Positions 52,471 through 60,493 of a stretch of DNA of 64,000 bases are shown in pieces. A model generated the notes under the pieces. That model worked only from the letters and a program-made list of their open reading frames with translations, was not told the origin of the DNA and ran no database searches. The translations under genes were made by a program, and so were the position numbers. The stretch covers positions 450,583-514,582 of the forward strand of contig NZ_KZ845665.1 of NCBI RefSeq assembly GCF_003313465.1, in the 5' to 3' direction. Within the stretch, counting starts at the first letter, position 1. The number at the start of each line of letters is the position of its first letter. This DNA is from Thermoflavimicrobium daqui. GTDB lineage: Bacteria > Bacillota > Bacilli > Thermoactinomycetales > Thermoactinomycetaceae.

Positions 52471-53382
52471 CTGACTGTTTATGCAGATGTGGTTTTCCTC
52501 CTCAACGGGCTTTTTGACTTTTTGCTTCTTTGGCTGACATCAATTATTCGAAAACAAAAAATTAATGTTTGGAGGCTACTTATTGCAGCAGTCATTGGAG
52601 GTGCTTATGCAACCCTTCATCTTTGGCCAAAGTTCCATTTGATTTATTCTCTTCCAGCAAAACTAATTACCTCTTTTATCATGATTTGGGTTGCGTTTGG
52701 ATTCCTTCATTTATTCGCTTTTCTACGAACACTGGGTGTTTTCTATTTTGTATGCTTCTTAACAGGTGGTGCATTGATCGCTCTGCATTTTTTTTGGACA
52801 GGAGAACAGCAAATAGCTGGAGGTATTTTTTTTACAGAAACAGCAGCTGGGTGGGGTTCCCCTGTTTCTTGGGGATTTATAATGATTAGTTTTCCATTGA
52901 TATGGATCTACGCTAAGCTTACTTTTGGGTCTTTGGAACAGCAGCGGAGAATCGCAAGTTATTTACTACCAGTGAGAATTCAGATCAAAGGAGAATATCT
53001 AGAGTGTACAGGATTAATCGATACGGGAAACCAACTCCGTGATCCCATTACACGTTCTCCCGTGATGTTAGTTGAATTAAAACAGCTTGAAGAAAAAATT
53101 CCGATTGCATTAATTCAAATGGTTAAAGAAAAAGATTGGGAAAATGGCTGGGGAGATTTGCCACCTGAATGGATGGTAAGAGTCAAATTAATTCCATATC
53201 GGGTTGCAGGAAGTCAGACAGATATGATGATTACATTCAAACCAGATCAAGTAGAAATTTGGCAAGACGATGGATGGAATAATGTTGGTAAAGTACTCAT
53301 AGGTATAGATGTCGGGAGTCTTTCATCAGATGGAACATACCAGGCTATTATCCATCCTTCTTGTATCTCAGTGGTAAGTTAG
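52471..53382 (+). CDS. spoIIGA: Sporulation sigma-E processing protease SpoIIGA
   Basis: Membrane aspartic-type protease that removes the pro-sequence of sigma-E, 303 residues. Five N-terminal helices are followed by a protease domain with the catalytic GLIDTGNQLRDP motif and LIPYRVAG. The start appears to be CTG 52471. An in-frame TGA lies at 52465, only AAT separates it from the CTG, and reading from the CTG gives TVYADVVFLLN, aligning with KIYLDVIWLLN of B. subtilis. GGGGAGGGG lies 7 bases before it. GTG 52489 would delete the first conserved residues. sigE follows 24 bases later. Confidence 0.9.
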   Translation: MTVYADVVFLLNGLFDFLLLWLTSIIRKQKINVWRLLIAAVIGGAYATLHLWPKFHLIYSLPAKLITSFIMIWVAFGFLHLFAFLRTLGVFYFVCFLTGGALIALHFFWTGEQQIAGGIFFTETAAGWGSPVSWGFIMISFPLIWIYAKLTFGSLEQQRRIASYLLPVRIQIKGEYLECTGLIDTGNQLRDPITRSPVMLVELKQLEEKIPIALIQMVKEKDWENGWGDLPPEWMVRVKLIPYRVAGSQTDMMITFKPDQVEIWQDDGWNNVGKVLIGIDVGSLSSDGTYQAIIHPSCISVVS

Positions 53383-53406
53383 GCTTATTCAGGAGGAGGC
53401 TTGCTT

Positions 53407-54129
53407 ATGCTGATCAAATTCAAATTATTTGTTCAGCTTTTTTGGTACCGTTTTTTATTACAATGGGGATTTAAAGGTGAAGAAATTTATTACATTGGAG
53501 GTAATGAGGCTTTACCACCTCCACTTTCTCGCGAAGAAGAAGCACATTTATTAAACTTACTACCAGATGGTGATAGTGCTGTACGAGGAATGCTAATAGA
53601 AAGAAATTTACGTTTGGTTGTTTATATCGCTCGTAAGTTTGAAAACACAGGTATCAACATTGAAGATTTAATTTCTATTGGAACAATTGGCCTGATCAAA
53701 GCTGTCAACACATTTGATCCCCACAAAAAAATCAAGTTAGCGACCTATGCATCTCGCTGTATCGAAAATGAAATACTCATGTTTTTACGACGCAACAACA
53801 AAATACGCTCCGAAGTTTCATTTGACGAACCACTCAATACAGATTGGGATGGGAATGAACTCCTTCTTTCAGATGTGCTTGGCACAGAAAATGATACTAT
53901 TTACAGAGATATCGAAGACCAAGTGGATCGGAAGATACTTCATACCGCTTTATCAAGTTTATCAGATCGTGAAAGAAAAATCGTAGAGCTTCGCTTCGGT
54001 TTAGATGGTGGAGAAGAGAAAACACAGAAAGATGTAGCAGATTTATTGGGTATCTCGCAATCTTATATTTCCCGATTAGAGAAAAGGATTATTAAGAGAT
54101 TGCGTAAAGAATTCAATAAAATGGTATAA
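53407..54129 (+). CDS. sigE: Sporulation sigma factor sigma-E
   Basis: Mother-cell sigma-70 family factor, 240 residues, made as inactive pro-sigma-E. The N-terminal hydrophobic pro-segment (about 1-28, [20 protein letters not shown]) precedes the cleavage region [18 protein letters not shown]. Region 2 ([26 protein letters not shown]) and region 4 ([17 protein letters not shown] and the [13 protein letters not shown] helix-turn-helix) are complete. Start ATG 53407 follows GGAGGAGG. Cotranscribed with spoIIGA, its protease. Confidence 0.96.
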   Translation: MLIKFKLFVQLFWYRFLLQWGFKGEEIYYIGGNEALPPPLSREEEAHLLNLLPDGDSAVRGMLIERNLRLVVYIARKFENTGINIEDLISIGTIGLIKAVNTFDPHKKIKLATYASRCIENEILMFLRRNNKIRSEVSFDEPLNTDWDGNELLLSDVLGTENDTIYRDIEDQVDRKILHTALSSLSDRERKIVELRFGLDGGEEKTQKDVADLLGISQSYISRLEKRIIKRLRKEFNKMV

Positions 54130-54160
54130 TTTCATGTAAATTTTATTCGATTATAAAATT

Positions 54161-54203
54161 CCTTTCTCAGGAGATACTGAACATGAAACCATCCTGAGGA
54201 GGG
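54161..54203 (+). promoter_or_regulatory. sigG leader hairpin sequestering the Shine-Dalgarno
   Basis: CCTTTCTCAGGA (54161-54172) pairs without gaps with TCCTGAGGAGGG (54192-54203), 12 bp including two G-T pairs, around a 19-base loop. The second arm includes the whole Shine-Dalgarno GAGGAGGG of sigG. A translational damping hairpin in the sigG leader has been described in B. subtilis; the same function here is inferred. Confidence 0.75.
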
Positions 54204-54210
54204 AACATTT

Positions 54211-54987
54211 ATGGCGCGAAACAAAGTAGAAATATGTGGTGTAGATACATCTAAATTACCTGTATTAAAGAATCCAGAGATGCGTGTATTGTTTCGCGAA
54301 TTGCAATCAGGGGATCGTTCTGCACGAGAAAAACTGGTGAATGGAAATTTGCGCTTAGTTTTAAGTGTAATTCAGCGTTTTAATAATCGTGGAGAATGTG
54401 TAGATGATCTATTTCAAGTAGGCTGTATTGGTTTAATGAAAGCCATTGATAATTTTGATTTGAGCCAGAATGTAAAGTTTTCGACTTATGCGGTTCCGAT
54501 GATTATTGGTGAAATAAGACGGTACTTACGTGATAACAATCCTATTCGTGTATCTCGTTCACTTCGAGATATTGCTTATAAGGCTCTTCAAATACGAGAT
54601 CAATTGACCAATCAATATTCACGTGAACCAACCATTCATGAGATTTCTGAGGAACTTAATGTACCTAAAGAGGATGTTGTTTTTGCATTAGATGCTATCC
54701 AAGATCCAGTTTCCCTATTTGAACCAGTTTATCAGGATGGTGGCGATCCAATTTTTGTGATGGATCAGCTAAGTGATGATCGAACCAAAGACATACAATG
54801 GTTGGAAGAAATTGCTCTGAAAGAAGCGATGAGTAAGCTAAATGAACGTGAGAAGATGATTTTATCCATGCGCTTTTTTGAAGGAAAAACACAGATGGAA
54901 GTTGCAGAAGAGATTGGTATTTCACAGGCACAAGTATCTCGCCTTGAAAAAGCAGCGGTTAGTCAAATGTATAAATACATTCATTAA
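54211..54987 (+). CDS. sigG: Sporulation sigma factor sigma-G
   Basis: Late forespore sigma factor, 258 residues, very close to B. subtilis SigG. The signature N-terminus RNKVEICGVDTSKLPVLKN, region 2 (VDDLFQVGCIGLMKAIDNFD, FSTYAVPMIIGEIRRYLRD), region 3 and the region 4 helix-turn-helix (EEIGISQAQVSRLEKAAV) are present. It follows sigE by 81 bases, so it may be read from the spoIIG promoter as well as its own. Its ribosome binding site is within the 12-bp hairpin at 54161-54203. Confidence 0.97.
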   Translation: MARNKVEICGVDTSKLPVLKNPEMRVLFRELQSGDRSAREKLVNGNLRLVLSVIQRFNNRGECVDDLFQVGCIGLMKAIDNFDLSQNVKFSTYAVPMIIGEIRRYLRDNNPIRVSRSLRDIAYKALQIRDQLTNQYSREPTIHEISEELNVPKEDVVFALDAIQDPVSLFEPVYQDGGDPIFVMDQLSDDRTKDIQWLEEIALKEAMSKLNEREKMILSMRFFEGKTQMEVAEEIGISQAQVSRLEKAAVSQMYKYIH

Positions 54988-55000
54988 AAAGTTATTTAGT

Positions 55001-55033
55001 GTTCCAACTTGGAAAACGTTGGAACTTTTTTAT
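55001..55033 (+). terminator. Terminator of sigG
   Basis: GTTCCAAC pairs with GTTGGAAC around TTGGAAAAC, followed by seven T interrupted once. Confidence 0.88.
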
Positions 55034-55108
55034 TGTGAGTATTCTTGTACATTTTATCTTGCATCTTCATATATATGAAATAAAAATGGAGAGCGGAGTG
55101 ACGGGTCA

Positions 55109-55426
55109 ATGATAAAAATTTCTGAGCTACAAGCGAAAGATGTGGTTAATATTATTGATGGACGAAAGCTAGGACAAATTCATGATTTGGAGCTAGATTT
55201 GCGTCAAGGAGTAATAAAGGCTGTGATTGTGCCAAGTGAAACTCGCTTTTTTGGATGGTTTTCTGGAGGACAAGAATGGGTAATTCCTTGGAAACAAATT
55301 ATTAAAATAGGCTCCGATGTTATTTTGGTGCGTTTAGATTCACATGAATCTCCTAGCTTATTGAATCGTCCTTTCACTCAACTGCCGACTCATGAGAAGC
55401 ACATTTCGAGGGCTAATGGGGATTAA
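55109..55426 (+). CDS. ylmC: YlmC/YmxH-family PRC-barrel protein
   Basis: A 105-residue protein with one PRC-barrel domain: SELQAKDVVNIIDGRKLGQIHDLELDLRQG, followed by FFGWFSGGQEWVIPW, characteristic of YlmC/YmxH. Found next to sigG in B. subtilis; relatives are linked to sporulation. Start ATG 55109, with a modest GCGGAGTG upstream. Function not established. Confidence 0.85.
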   Translation: MIKISELQAKDVVNIIDGRKLGQIHDLELDLRQGVIKAVIVPSETRFFGWFSGGQEWVIPWKQIIKIGSDVILVRLDSHESPSLLNRPFTQLPTHEKHISRANGD

Positions 55427-55544
55427 GTCGACAGTACATGGATCCAAATATAAGATTTATCTACTTATGAAAAGGCTTTCTCCTGATATCTAACTCTTTG
55501 TCTATGTATAGAGATATGATAAGATGAAACAGGGAGGGGAATAC

Positions 55545-56378
55545 ATGGAACCATTTTTATTTCAAAGCAAAAAAGGGCTTCCTTTCTTTTCTCTAGCACC
55601 TTGGAAAAAGGAATTTCCACATCTCCAAGTTGGCTTTAGTGCAAGAAAACCACAAGAAGATTGGAGTACGTGTAATTACGCCCTTCATGTTGGAGATAAT
55701 CCAGCAAAAGTGATATACAATAGAAAGCAATTATCAGAAGCGCTAGGAGTATCCTTTGCTTCATGGACTTGTGGAGAACAAGTACATGGGGTACATATTG
55801 AAGTGGTACATTCAGATCAGCGTGGAAAAGGACGAGAAGTGCGCGAAACAGCGTTTTCGGATACAGATGGACTATTAACTGGAGAAACAGATATTTTACT
55901 TACATCTTATTATGCGGACTGTGTACCACTCTTTTTTTATAGCCCTGATTTAGATTGGGTAGGAGTAGCTCATGCTGGTTGGAAAGGAACAGTTGCTGGC
56001 ATTGGAGAGAAGATGCTTCAAAATTTAGTTGAGTTAGGAGCTAACCTAAAAAATATCCGTGTTGCAATTGGACCATCAATTGGTGGTTGTTGTTATGAAG
56101 TAGATGAAAAAGTGATCCAACCCCTTCGTTCCATTCTACAGTCTGATGAATTAAAACCTACAATTGCTAAAAGAAATAATCATAGTAAGTGGCAGTTAGA
56201 TCTTAAACAAGCTAACGCAGCAATTTTTCTTAAAAATGGCATTAATCCACAACATCTTATTATCTCATCTTGGTGTACAAGCTGTGATCTAGATTATTTT
56301 TACTCGCATCGCCGAGATCAGGGTAATACAGGGCGCATGGTTGCGTGGATTGGAAAGAAGGAAAGGAGATCTTCATGA
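55545..56378 (+). CDS. ylmD: YlmD/YfiH-family purine nucleoside phosphorylase-like protein
   Basis: Copper/zinc multicopper-oxidase-like fold protein (laccase domain), 277 residues. Members have been reported as purine nucleoside phosphorylase/adenosine deaminase. The zinc-site histidines and cysteine are in QVHGVHIEVVH, YADCVPLFFY and VAHAGWKGTVAGI, and GPSIGGCCYEVD follows. Start ATG 55545 follows AGGGAGGGG; ATG 55524 lies before that site. It overlaps ylmE by four bases (ATGA). Confidence 0.88.
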   Translation: MEPFLFQSKKGLPFFSLAPWKKEFPHLQVGFSARKPQEDWSTCNYALHVGDNPAKVIYNRKQLSEALGVSFASWTCGEQVHGVHIEVVHSDQRGKGREVRETAFSDTDGLLTGETDILLTSYYADCVPLFFYSPDLDWVGVAHAGWKGTVAGIGEKMLQNLVELGANLKNIRVAIGPSIGGCCYEVDEKVIQPLRSILQSDELKPTIAKRNNHSKWQLDLKQANAAIFLKNGINPQHLIISSWCTSCDLDYFYSHRRDQGNTGRMVAWIGKKERRSS

Positions 56379-57079
56379 ACGAATTAAATTATGGGTGGGA
56401 TCAAGTTCGAACTAGGATACATGAAGCTTGTCATCGAGTAGGTCGAGATCCACAAGATCTACATGTTGTAGCTGTCACTAAGTATTTAGATTTGGAAGAA
56501 ACGAAACAAGTACTAGATACCGGATTCGTGCACGTTGGTGAGAGTCGAGTGCAAGATGCAGTTCCGAAATGGAAAAATCTAGGTAATCGTGGAATTTGGC
56601 ATTTTATTGGTCATTTACAACGTAATAAAGTCAAAGATGTTATTGGGAGATTTCAATATCTACACTCTTTAGATCGTTTTTCATTAGCAGAAGAGGTAAA
56701 TAAACGTGCTCTACAAAAAGAAATAAACGTGCGTTGTTTCTTACAGGTTAATGTTTCTGGAGAAGAATCGAAATATGGTATTTCTCCAAATCAATTGGAT
56801 GAATTTGCGAAAGAAGTGGCGAATCTTTCACAAATTGAAGTAGTAGGTCTTATGACGATGGCTCCCAAACTAGAACGAACAGAAGAGGTTCGTCCAGTAT
56901 TTCGTGAATTAAAAAGGCTACAGCAACGACTACAGAAATTAGACAATCCTCGTTTGCAAGTTCCTCACTTGTCTATGGGTATGTCTCAAGATTTTGACAT
57001 AGCGATAGAAGAAGGAGCAACATGGATTCGACTTGGTTCGATTCTTGTAGGAGGATATAAACGAGGAGGTAATCTATGA
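56375..57079 (+). CDS. ylmE: YggS/YlmE-family PLP homeostasis protein
   Basis: PLP-binding TIM-barrel protein (PLPBP), 234 residues, which regulates pyridoxal phosphate and amino-acid balance. The PLP lysine is in [36 protein letters not shown] and [21 protein letters not shown] are family motifs. Start ATG 56375 overlaps the ylmD stop and follows GAAAGGAG. sepF starts 16 bases downstream. Confidence 0.93.
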   Translation: MNELNYGWDQVRTRIHEACHRVGRDPQDLHVVAVTKYLDLEETKQVLDTGFVHVGESRVQDAVPKWKNLGNRGIWHFIGHLQRNKVKDVIGRFQYLHSLDRFSLAEEVNKRALQKEINVRCFLQVNVSGEESKYGISPNQLDEFAKEVANLSQIEVVGLMTMAPKLERTEEVRPVFRELKRLQQRLQKLDNPRLQVPHLSMGMSQDFDIAIEEGATWIRLGSILVGGYKRGGNL

Positions 57080-57095
57080 GGAGGGACTAAATTTC

Positions 57096-57509
57096 ATGAG
57101 TATGATGAATCGAATTAAAGGTTTTTTTGGTGTCAATGAAGATGAAGATCATCATTATGAAGAAGAGGAAGTGGATATGGAATCACAACAAACACCACCG
57201 CCAAAAGGGAAAAGTAATATCGTATCCTTGCACACTCAAAAAAATATTCGCTTAGTTTTATTTGAGCCACGTGCATATGAGGAAGCGCAAGAAATATCGG
57301 ATAATTTAAAGTCTCATCGCCCCGTTGTAGTTAACTTACAACGTGTCCGTAGAGATCAGGCTTTACGCATTGTTGATTTTTTAGGTGGGACTGTTTATGC
57401 TTTGGGGGGACAAATCCAAAAACTTGGGCCACATATTTTTATATGTACCCCTGCTAATGTAGATGTACAAGGAACGATTACTGAGATACTCCAAGATGAC
57501 ACTTTTTAA
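57096..57509 (+). CDS. sepF: Cell division protein SepF
   Basis: A 137-residue protein that binds FtsZ and the membrane. The N-terminal amphipathic helix [13 protein letters not shown] is the membrane anchor, an acidic linker follows, and the DUF552 domain (about 50-137) contains [21 protein letters not shown]. Start ATG 57096 follows GGAGGG. Same position as in B. subtilis (ylmF). Confidence 0.94.
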   Translation: MSMMNRIKGFFGVNEDEDHHYEEEEVDMESQQTPPPKGKSNIVSLHTQKNIRLVLFEPRAYEEAQEISDNLKSHRPVVVNLQRVRRDQALRIVDFLGGTVYALGGQIQKLGPHIFICTPANVDVQGTITEILQDDTF

Positions 57510-57539
57510 TGTGGGTAGGATCGGGGTGACGGATCTCGA

Positions 57540-57827
57540 ATGACAACATTGTATTTGATTGATCTCATACTAAATTGGGGAAGTAATATTTATCAGTTTA
57601 TTATCGTTATATATGTTTTGATGTCATGGTTACCTAATGTCAAGGATTCACCTGTGGGTGTTTTTCTTTCGCGAATTTGTGAGCCTTATCTATCTGTTTT
57701 TCGTAGGATTATTCCACCAATCGGCTTTATCGATCTATCACCGATATTAGCAATTATTGCATTACCATTTTTAGTAAGCGGTTTGCAATTAGTTATTCAT
57801 TATATTGCCGGGTTATTTATGGGATAG
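57540..57827 (+). CDS. ylmG: YggT-family membrane protein YlmG
   Basis: A 95-residue membrane protein with two hydrophobic spans (about 12-30 and 68-88) and the conserved loop SRICEPYLSVFRRIIPPIGFIDLSPI of the YggT family. Family members influence division and membrane organisation; no activity is known. ATG 57540 has a GGGGTGACGG upstream. It sits between sepF and ylmH as in B. subtilis. Confidence 0.9.
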   Translation: MTTLYLIDLILNWGSNIYQFIIVIYVLMSWLPNVKDSPVGVFLSRICEPYLSVFRRIIPPIGFIDLSPILAIIALPFLVSGLQLVIHYIAGLFMG

Positions 57828-57828
57828 T

Positions 57829-58614
57829 ATGGTAAAAAGAGAAGCTTCTATTTTTATGCACTTTCGTCCCGATGAACATCCTTTTGTACAGCGGGCTTTA
57901 GATTTTGTAGATCGTTCGGTGAATAGATCAATGCCTATACAGACGCATTTTCTTAATCCACGAGAACAATATATTTTAGAAACATTAATCAGACGTAAGC
58001 CCGATGTAAACTGGATGATGAGTGGGGGCTATTCATCTGCAGAAAGGTGCCGAGCAATTGTAAGCCCCTCTCATATTCCTATAGATCCGGATTGGTTTGA
58101 GCTTTCCTTCTTACGAATTGAACGGATCGGACATGGAAAGTTAAATCATCCAGATGTTTTAGGTGCGTTACTTGGTTTAGGAATTAAACGAGAGATGTTA
58201 GGAGATCTCCATCCACATGAAAATGGATGTGATTGTATTATAGGTACAGAAATGATTGATTATATTTGCTCACTATTGCACCAAGTGGGACGAACTACAG
58301 TAAATGTTAAAGAAATTAATGCAGAAGAACTCCTTGTCACTGAACCGGAGTTTGTTTCGCGTGCAGTTACAGTTTCTTCCTTACGTTTAGATGCAATACT
58401 CGCAGAAGGACATCGCTTATCTCGAGCAAAGGCAACACTACTTATTAAAAATGGAAAATGTAAGGTGAATTTTAGTCAAGTAGATAATCCTTCTTTTCAA
58501 ATCGGTAAAGGAGATATGATCTCACTCAGCGGATATGGTCGTATTTGTATGAAAAATATCGAAGGCTTAACAAAAAAAGGAAGATATATCATACTATTAG
58601 ATTACTTAATTTAA
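57829..58614 (+). CDS. ylmH: S4-domain RNA-binding protein YlmH
   Basis: A 261-residue protein with a C-terminal S4 RNA-binding domain (about 185-240, SSLRLDAILAEGHRLSRAKATLLIKNGKCKVN). The N-terminal part contains THFLNPREQYILETLIRR and the central GDLHPHENGCDCII segment of the family. YlmH relatives act in rescue of stalled ribosomes. I start it at ATG 57829, one base after ylmG; an earlier in-frame start at 57805 overlaps ylmG. The ribosome site is weak (GGGA). Confidence 0.88.
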   Translation: MVKREASIFMHFRPDEHPFVQRALDFVDRSVNRSMPIQTHFLNPREQYILETLIRRKPDVNWMMSGGYSSAERCRAIVSPSHIPIDPDWFELSFLRIERIGHGKLNHPDVLGALLGLGIKREMLGDLHPHENGCDCIIGTEMIDYICSLLHQVGRTTVNVKEINAEELLVTEPEFVSRAVTVSSLRLDAILAEGHRLSRAKATLLIKNGKCKVNFSQVDNPSFQIGKGDMISLSGYGRICMKNIEGLTKKGRYIILLDYLI

Positions 58615-58714
58615 ACATTAACACCTTTTTTTGGTTATAGGTAGCATTTGGGCAGGATATCTGTTAATATTGTCGAATAGAAAGAGGCATGGAAGTAATC
58701 CAGGAGGTGCGGAA

Positions 58715-59890
58715 ATGGCATTAACAGCGTATGATATACACAATAAGGAGTTTAAGCGTTCTTTCCGGGGATACGATGTAGACGAGGTAAATGATTTTCT
58801 TGACCAGATTATTAAGGAATTCGAAATTATTACTCGTGAGAAGCTAGAATTGGAACAGCAGGTGGAGGAACTCCAAGCTCAAATCGATGGCCTCTTACAA
58901 GGAGATTCCTCTATGTATACTGAGCCTCAGCCTACGATGCCACAATCGGGGCATCAAAGCACACAACGGTTTGCGCCAGTACAGCCTGAGACGGTACCGC
59001 TTAATACACCTATGCATCCATCGATGCAAAATCCTGCAATGCAAAACCCGGCAATGCAAAACCACAATCAGCAGCAGTTTACGGGAATGCAACCAGCATT
59101 ACCTACGACGAATGCACCTGCTCCAATTTCTCAAATGTCTCTATCGTCCATGGAGCAAAGTATTCATAAGTCGATTCGTGTTGCACAAGAAGTTGCTGAA
59201 GAAGTGCGGATTAATGCGAAAAAAGAAGCTGAGCTTATCGTCCAGGAAGCGGAGAAGAATGCAGATCGTATTATTAATGAAGCTTTACAAAAAGCACGGG
59301 CTATCCATACCGAACTATTAGATCTCAAGCAAAAAGCGACAGTGTATCGTGCACGTTTCCGTACACTAGTCCAATCTCACTTAGACATTCTTGAGAACTC
59401 TGATTGGGAATCCTTAGAAGAACTTGAGACGAACTTAGAAGAACGAGGTAAACATTTAGAGCAGTTTACCGAAACTGTGACACCTGAACAAGATCAGTAC
59501 ATGTTGGAAAGCCATCAAGGTCAAATGATGGAGCATCAAATGATGAACCTTAACCAAAACAATGTAAATGTTATGGATTATCAACCAAATCAAAACTTAC
59601 AACAACCAAATCAACAACATCAGCAGCAACATCAACCATTACAGCAACACCAGTTCCAACAACATCAGGCGTCACCTATGCAAATGAATAATAATATGCA
59701 AATGCCAAATTCGATGCAGATGCAAAATAATGATTTTAGAGTGAATGATTATCAAGCAAATGACTATAGAACGATGGATGATCAACAAAGTGTGATCGAT
59801 GAAGTAGCTGCTTCGTATATGGAAGAAGAAGAACCACGCCGTGAGTTGAGAAGAACAGCTCGTAAATTAAAGAAAAAAGCAATGTTTTAA
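58715..59890 (+). CDS. divIVA: DivIVA, unusually long with Gln/Asn/Met-rich regions
   Basis: Coiled-coil protein that marks curved membrane at poles and septa, 391 residues against about 164 in B. subtilis. The N-terminal membrane-binding domain (about 1-65) has ALTAYDIHNKEFKRSFRGYD. A Q/P/M-rich insert (about 65-145) includes three AMQNP-like repeats. The second coiled coil (about 150-235, with YRARFRTLVQSHLDILENS) is typical. The last 155 residues are rich in Gln, His, Met and Asn and end in a basic tail. Start ATG 58715 follows AGGAGGTG. Long linkers also occur in actinobacterial DivIVA, which drives tip growth. Confidence 0.92.
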   Translation: MALTAYDIHNKEFKRSFRGYDVDEVNDFLDQIIKEFEIITREKLELEQQVEELQAQIDGLLQGDSSMYTEPQPTMPQSGHQSTQRFAPVQPETVPLNTPMHPSMQNPAMQNPAMQNHNQQQFTGMQPALPTTNAPAPISQMSLSSMEQSIHKSIRVAQEVAEEVRINAKKEAELIVQEAEKNADRIINEALQKARAIHTELLDLKQKATVYRARFRTLVQSHLDILENSDWESLEELETNLEERGKHLEQFTETVTPEQDQYMLESHQGQMMEHQMMNLNQNNVNVMDYQPNQNLQQPNQQHQQQHQPLQQHQFQQHQASPMQMNNNMQMPNSMQMQNNDFRVNDYQANDYRTMDDQQSVIDEVAASYMEEEEPRRELRRTARKLKKKAMF

Positions 59891-59900
59891 TACTTAAGGA

Positions 59901-59942
59901 AAATTCATCTCCCAGTTACTAATTTGGGAGATGAATTTAATC
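59901..59942 (+). terminator. Terminator of divIVA
   Basis: AAATTCATCTCCCA (59901-59914) pairs perfectly with TGGGAGATGAATTT (59925-59938) around a 10-base loop. Confidence 0.85.
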
Positions 59943-59964
59943 TGTATTTATGCTATAATCTCTG

Positions 59965-60276
59965 GCATAGAAGAACAAGTTGAATTATGGGGAAGTTAAA
60001 CAAATATAGCAACTTGATATGTTGAATGGTAAGGATAGGGAAGAGTAAATAGATGGACTCGAGTAGCAGCGAATTAGGGAAGGTGGGAGCCTAATCCGAG
60101 CATCTATTGAAGATCACCCTTGAACTGTCTCCTGAAATTTTTAGTAAGGTAGACCGAGTCATTCACGTTAAGAATGAGAAAGTGGTTTCGAAAGAAGAGT
60201 TTCTTTTTTGAAACTAGTAGGGTGGTACCACGGGAACCTTCTCGTCCCTAGAGGATGGAGAGGGTTTTTTTATTTT
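59965..60276 (+). promoter_or_regulatory. T-box riboswitch controlling ileS
   Basis: The -10 TATAAT is at 59954-59959. The leader holds a stem I with AGTAGCAGCGAA and GGTGGGAGCC segments, and a candidate specifier ATC (Ile) at 60113-60115. The T-box AGGGTGGTACCACGGG is at 60219-60234. A terminator (60235-60276, arms AACCTTCTCGTCC and GGATGGAGAGGGTT, then T) follows directly. Uncharged isoleucine tRNA should favour the antiterminator and turn on ileS. Confidence 0.92.
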
Positions 60277-60440
60277 TCTGAGCGTGTTGTATCATTTGAC
60301 CAAAAGCTAGGTTATTCCTAGATTAAACTGTGAATCGTTTCTGTGAAGTATTGACTTATTCTCCCAAGAACTAAAATCTTACAAGTTTTATGGATTGTTA
60401 ATGGGGCAGGAGTAAGTGTGGAAACGATGAGCGACAGGTT

Positions 60441-60466
60441 AAGAGAGCGGTCTCTTTTTATTTTTA
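60441..60466 (+). terminator. Second hairpin between T-box and ileS
   Basis: AAGAGA pairs with TCTCTT around GCGG, followed by TTTATTTTT. Short but T-rich; it lies 28 bases before ileS and would be a second barrier to read-through. Confidence 0.45.
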
Positions 60467-60493
60467 CATAGGCTAAAGAAGGAGTGAATAGAA

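Noticed and set aside
59030..59062. Short tandem repeats in divIVA as a possible CRISPR or mobile element trace
   Set aside because: They are in-frame coding repeats of AMQNP. I found no CRISPR array, insertion sequence, transposase or phage gene in the window.
58887..59321. 144-codon ORF within divIVA
   Set aside because: Overlapping frame of the low-complexity region; repetitive sequence keeps it open by chance.
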